The translations under genes were made by a program, and so were the position numbers. 64,000 bases of DNA from Symsagittifera roscoffensis (Eukaryota; Xenacoelomorpha; Acoela; Convolutidae). The notes beneath the pieces were generated by a model that was not told the origin of the DNA, searched no databases, and saw only the letters and a list, made by a program, of their open reading frames with translations. Positions 1-10,923 of this stretch are shown piece by piece; within the stretch, counting starts at the first letter, position 1; each line of letters opens with the position of its first letter. The stretch spans positions 60,493,584-60,557,583 of the forward strand of contig NC_087062.1 of the NCBI RefSeq assembly GCF_963678635.1, read 5' to 3'.

Positions 1-248
1 CAGATCGGCATGAAAAAAATCGACAAAATGTTCAATTTTTTTCCAAGCCTGGCAATACATCAAGAAACTCTAATGTCGCTTGCTGCAAATGCCGATAGGC
101 TAGCATCAGTCAGTTGATTATTTGGTTTTCTCGAGTTTGATTATTGCTTCTATTCGATTAGCTGTTTTTATCACATTTTTAACTATAAAATTAAAGCGCA
201 ACGAATGAAATGTGAATAACACCCCGCACCGGAGTTCCATGGATAATA

Positions 249-478
249 ATCGATTATATTGGATTTTTGTTGACAATCTCAATAAAACTACAAAAATAAT
301 CGGTTACTATCGGTTAAAAATGGATTATAATGATACTATTTCTCTAAGCAATATAATCCCAATATAATCGATTATAATGGATTATAATCGATTATTTTTG
401 AAAGAGAATAAAATTTGTTTTTAAAGCAAAATAATCCATTTTTATTCGATTATAATCGATTATAATTGATTATAATTG
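249..478. repeat. AT-rich cluster of ATCGATTAT palindromic motifs
   Basis: About ten copies of a short motif close to TAATCGATTATAA occur in both orientations within 230 bases. The same motif recurs inside the large palindrome at 38448-38783, so this may be a decayed copy of that element. No open reading frame or terminal repeat could be delimited. The surrounding bases 1-248 and 479-710 show nothing recognisable. Confidence 0.5.
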
Positions 479-710
479 CGAATTTCTTCTTTTAAATTTT
501 CAGGAAAACTGTTACCAATGTCAGGTGCTTAGTATGGAATAAATTAAATTCAATATATATTTTCAAAATTTTTTTTGACAAGTTTTTTTTTCAAATTTTC
601 GAAAAAAAACTTTTGAAATTGTGCGACCTCAAATTGACTTTTAAACGCAAATAGACCCAAACATGACAAAATATGACTAATAATCCTTCGTAATTTTATA
701 TTATTTCAAC

Positions 711-806
711 CTGCCCTGGAACGTTTATATTACCCAGACCTGGAACGTTTATATTACCCAGACCTGGAACGTTTATATTATACCCAGAACTTTACCCTGG
801 AACGTT
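711..806. repeat. 24-bp minisatellite, about four units
   Basis: The unit CCTGGAACGTTTATATTACC is repeated head to tail about four times with few changes. The last unit is degenerate. No coding potential is seen. Confidence 0.85.
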
Positions 807-1154
807 AATCAAAAAATTATTACTAGAATTTTTCGGTCGGGGCTGGCAGCTATTATGGTGAATGGTTTTCCCAAACAAAAAAGACTTGTTAAATTCATAA
901 GATTTGAATTCTACTTTACTGGGGGGATTGAATTATGCATTTAAAAAGTCTTTTTTGTTTGTTGAAACCATTTACCATTTTTTCTACTTATCCCGACCAA
1001 TATGTTTTCAGCTGCATACCAAATTGTAGAGCGGAATTTTCTAAATCTAATGGGATATGAAAAAATTTTTGAAACGGAAAATTCCGCTAGATTCCGGAGA
1101 TTCAAAATATTTTAAAAAAAAATTTTCAGTATGAAATTGCAAAGAAATTAATAA
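807..1154. other. Non-coding AT-rich stretch
   Basis: No gene, RNA or convincing repeat is seen. There are AAAAGACTT / AAGTCTTTT stretches about 80 bases apart (near 878-888 and 946-956) in inverted orientation, which could be the arms of a small hairpin element. Confidence 0.4.
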
Positions 1155-1214
1155 TTGAATTGGGGAACTTTTAAATGGAGCTCCTTACAACAATATAAAG
1201 TCATTATTTCCTGT

Positions 1215-1390
1215 GCAACCCCACGGCATGATTGTTTCCCCCCACGGCATAATTGGTTTCCCCCCCCCCCCCCCCCACCCACGAGTAGGAGAGCAACCCC
1301 TGTGCAACCCCACGGCATGATTGTTTCCCCCCACGGCATGATTGTTTCCCCCCACGGCATGATTGGTTTACCCCCCCCCCACCCACGAGT
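1215..1390. repeat. C-rich minisatellite (CCCCACGGCATGATTGTTTC units)
   Basis: A unit of about 20-21 bases is repeated five or more times, interrupted by poly-C runs of 10 to 16 bases and by two copies of ACCCACGAGTAGGAGAG. The long homopolymers make the exact copy number unreliable. Open frames across it are repeat artefacts. Confidence 0.8.
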
Positions 1391-1525
1391 AGGAGAGGTC
1401 GTGAGCTCAGTGGGCGTCGGGTAAGAAAGGCAGTGACCTCAGGGGGTGTCGGGTAAGAGAGGCAGTGACCTCAGTGGGGGTCGGGTAAGAGAGGCAGTGA
1501 CCTCAGTGGGCGTCGGGTACGTCAT
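1391..1525. repeat. 32-bp minisatellite with GGGTAAGAGAGG core
   Basis: About four head-to-tail copies of a 32-base unit that includes AGTGACCTCAGTGGG and GTCGGGTAAGAGAGGC. Every unit carries GGTAAGAG, which looks like a 5' splice site. A second short block of the same unit lies at 2384-2465, so the array was split or seeded twice. Confidence 0.85.
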
Positions 1526-1566
1526 TCTGTGTAGTGTTTTTCTAAGTTCAGGTATTTCCAATTTCA

Positions 1567-1794
1567 GATATCGGTTGAAATTTGCATATCAAGAAAAATA
1601 AAAGGAGCAAAACAATTTCCGAAAAAGTAAGAGTTAAAAAAACATTTGAAGGTGAGTTTGCTTATTTTCTTTTGAAATTATGGATAATTATTTTTGTCTC
1701 TGTAATTTACATTTTCTTCAGGAAAACAACAATCGAGTTGGAATTAGATATTAACACGAGGTCCAACAAAAATTTCGTCAAGATTTCGTCAATG
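1567..1794 (+). other. Possible pair of small exons
   Basis: An acceptor-like ...AATTTCAG precedes 1567, a donor-like GTAAGAG follows 1627, an acceptor TTTTCTTCAG ends near 1722, and a strong donor GTAAGT follows about 1794. Joined this way, a reading frame stays open across both pieces (about 45 codons, basic then mixed composition). I recognise no domain, and two short open pieces with splice-like borders can arise by chance. Transcript data would decide. Confidence 0.2.
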
Positions 1795-1797
1795 TAA

Positions 1798-2383
1798 GTT
1801 TCCTTTAAATTTGTCCAGCTTCAAATGTGTCCGTTACTGTTCACTTTGTCCGATTGTCATGAAAGTTACTGTTCACTTTGTCCGATTGTCATGAAATTAA
1901 ATTTGACATGCAGACTAACTAGGTTATGAGAAACATTTGGTCTCCATAATTAACCTTGTAAAACCACTCGTTAGACCATAAAATTCATGTTTGAATGAGG
2001 TGGGGGGGGGGGAAGGAAAAAAAAGAGCCGAAAATGGGGAGGAGCTTTGTATTCAGCCGTGTTTCATTTTTTTTGCTTTTTGTTTTCCACGCTAAATCAG
2101 GTACCAAAAATAATGGTAGGACTGGGTTGAGTGATATATCATATTAAAGCCCTTTAAGTAGTGATTCTAATCACATTTTACAAATTCCAAAAAGTTTGTT
2201 AAGTGTTGAGAAAAACCGACTAGAAATTTTTGATTATTTTGTCTAATTTTGAGCGAGTGAGCAGGCTTGCCTTAGCTTACTTATGTATAATTTAAGACTT
2301 CAAAGTTTAATTTTCAATTTCAAAGTTTCAATTTAACTTTTTTGATTATTTTTTCGCTATTTGACTTCAAAAAATGTTTTAAA
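1798..2383. other. Non-coding; contains a relic similar to the tRNA-Pro flank
   Basis: No gene is seen. Bases ~1905-2030 resemble ~51045-51165, the stretch directly downstream (on the minus strand) of the tRNA-Pro gene: both have GACTAA..TAGG.TATGA.AAAC, then CCTTGTAAA, then ACCATAAAATT. There is no tRNA at this copy. A poly-G run sits at about 2002-2011. A tandem pair of TTACTGTTCACTTTGTCCG units lies at 1834-1890. Confidence 0.4.
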
Positions 2384-2465
2384 AATGTCGGGTAAGAGAG
2401 GCAGTGACCTAAGAGGGTGTCGGGTAAGAGAGGCAGTAACCTCAATATGCGTTGGGTAAGAAAAT
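2384..2465. repeat. 32-bp minisatellite, second block
   Basis: About two and a half units of the GTCGGGTAAGAGAGGC repeat also present at 1391-1525. Confidence 0.8.
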
Positions 2466-2892
2466 TGTCGCCTCCCGGGCAACCAAGACTTATCATAAAA
2501 TTTCAATAAATGAAAAACTTCTTACCATGCATCTCTATACAGTTCCATACGTGCAAAAAAAATGAATGAAATCTCTATGATAAGCATTTTTGCATATATG
2601 AAAATTGTATGATTAGTAATTTTTCATAAACAAAAACATATCATTTTTTTCTAAAATATTTTTCGGAAAATTTTTGGGTAGTATTCGTAACCGAAAGCAA
2701 GTGCCAAAGGTCTTGGTTTACTCAAAGCTGGAGTCATCAAAGGTTGGACAGTCTTGCATTAGCAATGCCTAGAAAACTACCTGAATTGTCTTAAAGCTGT
2801 CCTGCACAAATGATATAAGGATAGTAATAAAGTTTTTGATTTAGGCAAAAGTTTTCAACGATGATTATTTTTGAAATTTTAATTTTTAAACT
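2466..2892. other. Non-coding stretch
   Basis: No open frame, RNA gene or repeat unit could be supported here. It is AT-rich and leads into the 179-bp satellite. Confidence 0.5.
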
Positions 2893-4140
2893 ATCAGATT
2901 GATACAATTGTTTGTGTTTGAAGTTTGGATAAAATCCATTCTAATAGAACCCATGTTTGATACAATTCCTTCATTTCAAGGCACCTACCTGTTTGATTGA
3001 TACAGTCTAGCCGAAGTCTCAAAGTTTGGTACAATCCATTCGTTAATAGATAGGCTTTTGAAAGTTGGGCCAGTTCATTCATCTGTACGTACACTTTCGA
3101 AGTTTGGTACAGTCCATTCTAATAGAACCAATGTTTGATACAATTCACTCATTTGAAGGCACCTAGCTCTTTGATTGATACAGTCTAACCGATAGTCTCA
3201 AAGTTTGGATAGATATTTTTTTGAAACTTGAGTGATTTCAATTATCTATACGAACACTTTCGAAGTTTGGCGCAACCCAATTTAGTAGAACCAATGTTCG
3301 ATGCAATTCATTCCATTCTTTGCAATGTACTTGTTTGATGTGTGATACAATCCAATCAATAGACTCATACTGGTACAATCCATTCCTTAATCGATAGGTT
3401 TTTTGAAAAACTTGGGTCAGTTCATTCATCTATATGTACAATTTCGAAGTTTACTACAAACCATTTTTAGCAGAACCAATGTTTTATACAATTCATTCAT
3501 TTCAATGTGCTGGTTTGATGTTTGATTCGATCCAATCGATAAACTCAAAGTTTGGTACAATCCATTCCTGAATAGATATCTTTTTGAAACTTGGGTCAGT
3601 TCGTTCAACTATACGTGCACTTTCGAAGTTTGGTACAATCCATTCTAATAGAACCAATGTTTGATACAATTCATTCAGTTCAAGGCACCTACCTGTTTGA
3701 TTGATACAATCTAACCAAAGTCTCAAAGTTTGTTACAATCCATTCCTTAATAGATAAGCTTTTGAAACTTGGGTCAGTTCATTCATCTATGCGTACACTT
3801 TCGAAGTTTGGTACAATCCATTCTAATAGAACCAATGTTTGATACAATTCATTCATTTCAAGGCACCTACCTCTTTGATTGATAGTCTAACCGATAGTCT
3901 CCAAACTTGGTTCGATCCATTCCTGAATAGATATGTTTTTGATACTTGGGTATGTTCATTTATCTTTACGTACAACTTCGAAGTTTGGCACAATCCATTC
4001 TAATAGAACCAATGTTTGATACAAATCATTCATTTCAAGGCAGCTGTGTGACTTTAAATACAATCCAATTATTAGACCCAAATTTTACTACAATCCATAC
4101 CTTAATAGGTGATTTTTTTCAAACAGTCAATTCCTATTAA
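2893..4140. repeat. Satellite array, ~179-bp unit, about seven copies
   Basis: The phrase CATTCTAATAGAACCAATG recurs at about 2937, 3114, 3281, 3462, 3640, 3819 and 3998, giving a period of roughly 170-180 bases. Within each unit a shorter phrase (AAGTTTGGTACAATCCATTC) appears twice, suggesting the unit grew from a half-length ancestor. Units differ by substitutions and small indels, so the array is not freshly homogenised. Open frames on the minus strand (60-74 codons) are by-products of the repeat. Confidence 0.85.
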
Positions 4141-4259
4141 ACCACAAATCATTCATTTATAGGTCCTTGTTTAATGTTTGCTACAATCTACTCAACTAAA
4201 GTTATCTTTAAGAAATTTTGCACAATCTATTATCATATTTTTTTTTATTTTGTCTGCAA

Positions 4260-6625
4260 CTCAGGCAAGGCCGGGGAAAGTCGGGAAATGCAGTAGCAAG
4301 GGAAGGCCGGAAAGAGCAAGAGAAAGCAAGGCAGGGGAGAACTAGGCGAGGCTTGTTAGGTTAAGGCAAGGCAGAGGAGGGTAAGGCAAGGTAGGTTAGG
4401 GCAAGACATGAGGGCAAGTCAAGGCAGGGTGGTGCAAGGCAAGGCAGTTGTTGCAAAAGAAAGGCAGTTGGTGTAAGGCAAGGCAGGACAGGGCCAGGCA
4501 AAGCAATTGAAGTCAAGACACTGAGGGCAGGGACAGGCATGGCAAGGCAAGTCAAGGCGATGCAGTGTAGAGCATGGCAAGGTAGGTGAGGGCAGTGCAA
4601 GGCAGGAAGGTGCAAGGGTAAAGCTAGCAGGAGAGGGCGAGGAAAGGCTACGCAAGTGACGGAAGGCAAAACCCAGGAGGGCAAGGCGGTAATTTCAGGT
4701 CAGTTGGGGGAAAATCATGTCAGTTGATAAAATATCAGGTCAGTTGAGTGAAAATCAGGTCAGTTAAGAAAAAATCACGCCAGTTGAGAGAAGATCAGGC
4801 CAGGTGAGGGCATGGAAAACTAAGGCAAGCCAGGGCAGGGCAAGGTAAAGCAAGACAGGTTAAGGCAAGGCAGCAGAGGTCAAGCCAGATCAGTAAAAAT
4901 TGAGACGAGACAAGGCAATGCAGAGAAGCGCGAGACGAGGCAAGGCATTAGCTAGGGCGATGCAAGGCATTGCAAGCAAGGCAGGGCAAGGCAAAAGGAT
5001 AAGGTGAGGCGAGGCAAGGGAGTGCAAAGCATGAGGGCAAAACAGGGTAGTACAAAGTAAGGAAGAGCAAGAGAAGGCAATGTAGGTGGGAACATGACGA
5101 GGTTGGTTATCGTAAGGCGAGGGAGGGTAAAAGCAAGGTAGTCAGGGCATTCCAAGGCATGGGAGGGCAAGTCAAGGCAGGGTGGTGCAAGGCAAGGCAG
5201 TTGGTGTAAGGCAAGGCGTGGCAGGGCCTGGCAAAGCATTTGAGGTCAAAACACTGGAGGGCAGGGACAGGCTTGGCAAGGCAAGTCAAGGCGAAGCAGT
5301 GTAGAGCATGGCAAAGGAAGGTAGGTGAAGGCAGTGCAAGGCAGGATGGTGCAAGGGTAAAGCTAGCAGGGGAGGGCGAGGTAAGGCTACGCAAGTGATG
5401 GAAGGCAAAACCCAGGAGGGCAAGGCCGTAATGTCAGGTCAGTTGGGGGAAAATCAGGTCAGTTGAGAGAAAATCAGGTCAGTTGAGGGAAAATCAGGTC
5501 AGTTGAGAGAATCAGGCCAGTTGAGAGAAAATCAGACCAGGCGAAGGCAAGGAAGGTTAAGCCAAACCAGGGGAGGGCAAGGTAAAGCAAGACAAGATAA
5601 AGCAAGGCAGCGGAGGGCAAGCCAGATCAGTGAAAATTGAGACGAGACAAGGCAATGCAGGGAAGCGCGAGACGAGGCAAGGCATTGCCTAGGACGAGGC
5701 AAGGCAATGCAGGCAAGGTAGGGCAAGGCAAAAATGTGCAATATCAGGTGAGGCGAGGCAAAGGAGTGCAAAGCATGAGGGCAAAACAGGGTAGTACAAA
5801 GTAAGGAAGAGCAAGAGAAGGCAATGCAGGGGGGAAGATGGCGAGGTTGGTTATCGTAAGGCGAGGGAGGATAAAGGCAAGGTAGTGAGGGCATTGCAGG
5901 CATGGGAGGGCAAGTCAAGGCAGGGTGGTGCAAGGCAAGGCAGTTGGTGTAAGGCAAGGCAAGGCAGGGCCTGGCAAAGCATTTGAGGTCAAAACACTGG
6001 AGGGCAGGGAAAGGCAAGGCAAGGCAAAGCAGTGTTGAGCATGGCAAAGTAAATGTAAAGCTAGCAGAAGAGGGCGAGATAAGGCTTAGCATTTGACGGA
6101 CGGCAAAACTCAGGAGGGTAAGGCGGTAAAGTCAGGTCAGTTGAGGGAAAATCGGGTCAGTTGAGAGAATCAGGCCAGGTGAGGGCAAGGAAAATTAGGG
6201 CAAGCCAGGGGAGGGCAAGGCAAAGTAAAAAGGTTAAGGCAAGGAAGCGGAAGGCAAGTCAGATCAGTGAAATTTGAGGCGAGACAAGGCAATGCAGGGA
6301 AGCGCGAGACGAGGCAAGGAAATACCTAGGGCGAGGCGAGGTAATGTAGGCAGGGTACGGCAAGGCAAATATGTGCATGACAAGGCGAGGCGAGGTAAGG
6401 GAGTGCAAAGCATGTGAGTGCAAAGCATTTGAGTGCAAAACAGGGTAGTGCAAAGTAGGGAAGAGTAAAAAAGGCAGGAAGGAGCAAGGAAAGGCAAGGT
6501 AGGGGTAAGCCTGACACGGCAAGGAAAGCAAGGCCTGGGAAGGAAAGACTAGCCGGGGCAGGGGAGCGCAAAGCAAAGCAGATGAGGGCATTGCAGGGAA
6601 GGTCAGGAGTAAAGGCATGGTAGCG
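4260..6625. repeat. Purine-rich CAAGG minisatellite with higher-order structure
   Basis: The plus strand is dominated by GCAAGGCAAGGCAGGGCAAG-like pentamers, broken by blocks of TCAGGTCAGTTGAGGGAAAA. The phrase AAAACCCAGGAGGGCAAGG recurs near 4666, 5406 and 6105, defining three higher-order units of about 740 and 700 bases. The strand bias (almost no pyrimidine runs on +) is extreme. Long open frames on the minus strand, rich in Leu, Pro, Cys and Ala, are simple-sequence artefacts and not genes. Confidence 0.9.
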
Positions 6626-6784
6626 CGAACTGAAACTGAGATCTTGAGTTAAGTACAATGCATTGACCCGTAAATACGGTTTAATACAAGCTAAATAGTC
6701 ATCAGTAGTTTGATACGAACAGAAGTGAATTACCAGTACTATTACAAGTAATCTGCCAGTTTACATTATGCTGCTTTTCAATAG

Positions 6785-8529
6785 ATGTCAAGTACTCATC
6801 ACGGAAACCGGGTAGTGAACGACCAAATCAGGGAGCTTGAAATGGCTCTAAAACAGCATCTCCAAAATATTTGGATACTTGTATACTACTTCGCAGATAG
6901 AAGACCCGGGCCGATACATGGCCTTGCTGACCAAATACAGGATCATATTGATATTCGTCAATCCTTCCAGGTTTCAATTCATAGACCTTTGATTTTTGTT
7001 CTTTTTTCTCAGGTTTGCTTTCATTTTTTTTATAGACGGGTAGAACAATCTGTATTCAGTATGGTAAGGATATGTTCTCAGCGAGAATAGACGCGATCGG
7101 TCCAAAGCCTTACATTGACGAGTGTTTGAAGAAAAGTTATATTATAAGCCGCAGTGCAGACGATAACGAACATCCTGTGATAGAAGTTGATCCGCCAAAT
7201 GCTGCACCAGCAGTGACCATGTCACCTTTGGCCTTCTCTCAGCCGCCTCCAAAAGTGTACACCGAATTACATCCGTCTCCTCAACTGCAAAGATCATCAA
7301 GTGATCAAGCTTCAGCTGTTGAAATATCTCCGTTCATGCCGACCTTCATTGATATTCAAACGCAAATGGTAGGACTACCACAAACTCTTGTGGCACCCCC
7401 GGTAATCATAGTTTTTGGCTTTGATTATGAATAAACCAACTGTTTTCTCCATTTTTAAAGTTTCTTAGGCTTCAAACTTCAATCCGACAAGTCAGTTTGA
7501 CAGTTTCATTCCTCAGGAGATACATCAGGCTAGTGAGGACACAAATGCTAGGACTGTCAATCCAGCTTCAAAAAGGAGGAGAATTTTGTTCCATCCGACA
7601 GATATAAACGTGGAATCGGATCAAAATCATCAAAGTGGTCACCATTTGACTACTCCAATGCAGGTGAATACAAGTTCGCCCACGACTGTCACGATTGAAC
7701 TTTCATCGGTATTTTTTTTTTTATCTTATAAAAAAAACCTGATTACTTACAGATCATTTATTATAGGAGTTTAAGGACTTTGTTAACTCGAGTCTAGATC
7801 GGTTTGATGGCATTGCTCAAAAGTTTGATAGGGGAACTTCGATGCTCACTGGAGGAGTAGGCGCCATGATCAAGACGCATGTTGATCAAACAGTCCGTAT
7901 AGAGAAATCCTTGAAATCCCTTGTAAGTTTCATTTCTTTCAAGACAATTGTGTGTTTTCTGTTGTTGCATAGCTTTGTTATTTTTGTGAGGTGGTAAGAA
8001 GCGAGGTAGCGTCCGGGAAACCTGTTGCAACAACCAGTGCAGCTGAAAACGTAGAATGGCAGGGTATCAACCTGGTGGAAATATCTGCGTCCTCTGTAGG
8101 GAAAATTGGTCGAAAGGTTGGAAGTAAGATCTGGTCTGATGCTGAAATCATGACTCATATGGTTTCACCAAAGAAGATTCGTGGATCGCATTGCAGACCT
8201 CCGTTCCCGGAGAGTGAGAAACAAATATGGGAACGTAAGTTTTTTGAAAACTACAGAACATCTGATTGATCAAGACATAGACTAGATTCCTAGCCCAATT
8301 TCAATTTGAAATGGAAGGAGTTTGGAAAAAATAAAATTTAGGTGCCATCAAAACTAAGTACCCAAACCATTCAATGGAGGCATACGAAGCAGCTAAAGAA
8401 AGCTTCAACCGGCTCGGCCCCAAAATTGTGGCAAAGAAACGCATGGCGGCAGCTGAGGCACTGGCAAGAGCTCAAGAAACGTTAAATTCTCTTGATAGAG
8501 AAAATATTGCGCCTCAACAGCTAGAATGA
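6785..8529 (+). CDS. Six-exon gene, probable BEN-domain protein
   Basis: I infer six exons: 6785-6970, 7036-7401, 7469-7708, 7767-7922, 7991-8234 and 8342-8529. Introns are 58-107 bases with GT-AG ends; the first four are phase 0 and the last is phase 1. The joined frame is 459 codons with a stop at 8527-8529. The N-terminal part is mixed and helical. Residues ~185-264 are polar with a basic KRRR cluster (possible nuclear signal). Residues ~320-425 (from VVRSEVASG to KIVAKKR, with RPPFPESEKQ inside) resemble the BEN fold, a DNA- or protein-binding domain of chromatin regulators; I judge this by pattern only. The C-terminus is an Ala/Glu-rich helix. A pyrimidine-rich acceptor (CTGCTTTTCAATAG) abuts the ATG, so the start may follow a trans-spliced leader or another intron. 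The exon 2 donor could instead be at 7369. Confidence 0.72.
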
Positions 8530-9439
8530 AGATTAGAAACTGAAAAGAACTATCAAACTCACGTGTTGTAATATTTGAGATAAAACACTGATTTGAGCTA
8601 TTTATATTTGAAATCATTGTTGCTGACGGCGCTTTGATGTATTTTGAAGCTAATTGTTGCGTATGCTATTTTATCTCGAATGTCCTACTTTCTTGTTGGA
8701 TATCGTTTCCAATCGCTTCATTAGATTTCTTTTCCAATCTGTTTCATTTTCAAATGCGGAATTTTTTATCTCGACATGTTGAAGCTTTTTCAACGTGGTA
8801 TTCTTGAATGCACAAGGAAAATTTTTCATTCTGACGCTATACCCTGTACTTGGTTGCTGTCGAGTACTCTCTGAGGCTGCAGAGTATAATTGATAAAAGA
8901 TTATTCGTAGATGCAATTGATGAAAAGGATAAATATTACGGTTTCCAGTTAGTTATTTCAAATTTATCGTTGTTTCATACGGTTTTTTTTAAGCTTTTTT
9001 TCGTTCCTTAATTTATTTGAAGCCTTGGAGGTGCGTTACAGGCTAGTTGCTTTTATTTGCTATTTGCTCCAATCCTCAATTCAGGAAAATTCAGCATTCT
9101 AATTGTTGCTCAATTATTGCTGACTGTTTGCTTTTCATTGTAATCTGATGAAAATTAAAAAAACCTCAAATAATTAACCAGTCTTTGCTGTTTTTAGTTT
9201 ATCTATATCGTGTTGAAGTTTGATTTGCATCCAATGGTTAATAACGCTGCTCATTGAACTCTTGAAACACCTTCGATTGTGACGTCTTTTTTATTTGTCT
9301 CATTTAAGTATGTTGTTATGTAAATGATAGTGATCACATGCTTAGTGGCCGCTTTTCTTTTATGAAAGTGTTCAGAAATAAATATTGGTTATAATGCCAT
9401 TTTGTTGAATCTAATTTAAATAAGCGGATTTGTTTTTTG
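8530..9439. other. 3' UTR and intergenic DNA up to the gap
   Basis: Downstream of the BEN-like gene. AT-rich, with no clear AATAAA close to the stop (GATAAAAC at 8580 is the nearest variant). A minus-strand open frame of 81 codons at 8671-8916 has no recognisable features. Nothing else is supported. Confidence 0.5.
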
Positions 9440-9639
9440 NNNNNNNNNNNNNNNNNNNNNNNNNNNNNNNNNNNNNNNNNNNNNNNNNNNNNNNNNNNNN
9501 NNNNNNNNNNNNNNNNNNNNNNNNNNNNNNNNNNNNNNNNNNNNNNNNNNNNNNNNNNNNNNNNNNNNNNNNNNNNNNNNNNNNNNNNNNNNNNNNNNNN
9601 NNNNNNNNNNNNNNNNNNNNNNNNNNNNNNNNNNNNNNN
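9440..9639. other. Assembly gap, exactly 200 N
   Basis: The run of N is exactly 200 bases, a size typical of a placeholder for scaffolding joins of unknown true length. Open frames that cross it are meaningless. It lies where the retroelement half on + begins, which matters for interpreting the inverted element. Confidence 0.98.
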
Positions 9640-9698
9640 GTTCGTAAGTTTCATCACATTTTTATCATCCCTAATAATGACAATGTGCAAATGTGTAA

Positions 9699-10385
9699 AA
9701 AGGCAATAATCACATTCGCCTTAGCAACAATCCTTTTATTCTGTTCATTAAAGAATATTACAATAAAAATAAGTCTTCCCACTCAGAAAAATCAATCGGA
9801 CACGTTTCAAAAATTGCTAACCAACAATCACAAAATCAGTCTTCACCGATATCATCCCAAGAAAACCCAGCAATATCCACATCTACCCAAAACCCCCAAA
9901 CATCCACACGAATTTCTTTTCAAGATAACCCATACACTTTTGAAGAACGACACGCTCGCTTATCCGAACCATTAGAACCAGTTCAGCGACAGGCACCCTT
10001 AAGTGAACCAACATATAATTTATACCCCACATTACCAAAAGACTTAAATAGAATAAGACACACTAATCAAAATCAAAATACAGTTAAAATAAATAGACAG
10101 ATTATACATCCACGAAGAAACAGAAATTTTCAAACCCCTAGAGTTCATTTTGATATACCCCAGTCACCAACACCAACTACTCCAGAAATTTCAAGTAGTA
10201 CATTGCCAGAAAATCCCACACTACTTTCACAACATAGCACCTCAAGTATACCCTCAGATTACTTAGGTTCAACACCAACATCTGAACAAATACGTGAAAA
10301 TCCTTTTAACCCCCCATCCCACTGCACGACTACCATATTGGGCAACACACTCATATACACAAGGTTAACCAAACTTAGTGAATGA
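9699..10385 (+). pseudogene. P/S/T/N-rich ORF upstream of env-like gene, start lost
   Basis: One frame is open from 9699 to the stop at 10383-10385 (about 228 codons). It is rich in Pro, Ser, Thr, Gln and Asn and reads as a disordered, extracellular-stalk-like or structural segment. A different frame starts at ATG 9691 with a hydrophobic stretch (ITFALATILLFC) resembling a signal peptide, so a frameshift near 9740-9800 may separate leader and body. The frame then seems to pass into the ORF beginning at 10378 through another shift. No family recognised. The true start may lie in or beyond the gap. Confidence 0.45.
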
Positions 10386-10923
10386 TGCAATAGATATTTC
10401 TACGGATACAACACCATCATCACTACCAGAAACATTATCACTACCGTCAACACCATCATTAAGTCAAATTTCACCGACGCGTTTCCATTTAAATTTTCCA
10501 AATAATCTCGACGCTAGATATCAAGAACAATCATCAACAAATATCCCTTTACGACTAGATTGGATTACATTCGTAGCACCCCCACCATTATTTGGACAAC
10601 ATCAAGATAGTAACCGACTCCACAGTTGGGCACTCAACAGACTACAATATAGACAAGATATCCACGAAGATATTCGTGAACACAATATTCAAATACTTCA
10701 ACAAAATAGTCTCCAATTAAAATTTGAAATCACGATAAAACTTAACAATATTGTTCAACATCCCTACCCATTAAACCCACCAAACAAAACAGCTCAATTG
10801 CCACCACCATCATTTATAACAACTGAAGTAATATATAAATACGATAGATATACAAAAAACACAATTGGTTACATCACATTCTATAACCCATACTCAGGAT
10901 TATCATACATATGTATATTCTAA
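10378..10923 (+). CDS. Unrecognised retroelement ORF overlapping the env-like start
   Basis: An open frame of about 181 codons, Ser/Thr/Pro-rich for the first ~55 residues and then more globular, with motifs such as WITFVAPPPLFG and HSWALNRLQYRQD. It starts at a GTG and overlaps the preceding P/S/T-rich frame by 8 bases, so it is more likely the frameshifted continuation of that ORF than a separate gene. It overlaps the next ORF (10911) by 13 bases. No domain recognised. Because it lies between pol and env in the inferred original element, it could be an accessory protein or the N-terminal part of env. Confidence 0.4.
   Translation: MNDAIDISTDTTPSSLPETLSLPSTPSLSQISPTRFHLNFPNNLDARYQEQSSTNIPLRLDWITFVAPPPLFGQHQDSNRLHSWALNRLQYRQDIHEDIREHNIQILQQNSLQLKFEITIKLNNIVQHPYPLNPPNKTAQLPPPSFITTEVIYKYDRYTKNTIGYITFYNPYSGLSYICIF

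Noticed and set aside
711-806. CRISPR array (short repeats near the window start)
   Set aside because: Repeats are contiguous without unique spacers, and the genome is eukaryotic.
2894-3726. Minus-strand ORFs such as the 60-74-codon frames with MNELTQV starts
   Set aside because: They are translations of the 179-bp satellite; similar peptides appear in successive units.
4361-6658. Long minus-strand ORFs rich in Leu/Pro/Cys/Ala in the CAAGG array (up to 186 codons)
   Set aside because: They recur with each repeat unit and reflect a purine-rich repeat without stops on the complementary strand. No start context, no domain.
9334-9975. ORFs crossing the N run
   Set aside because: The unknown bases provide no stops; only the part after 9639 can be judged.
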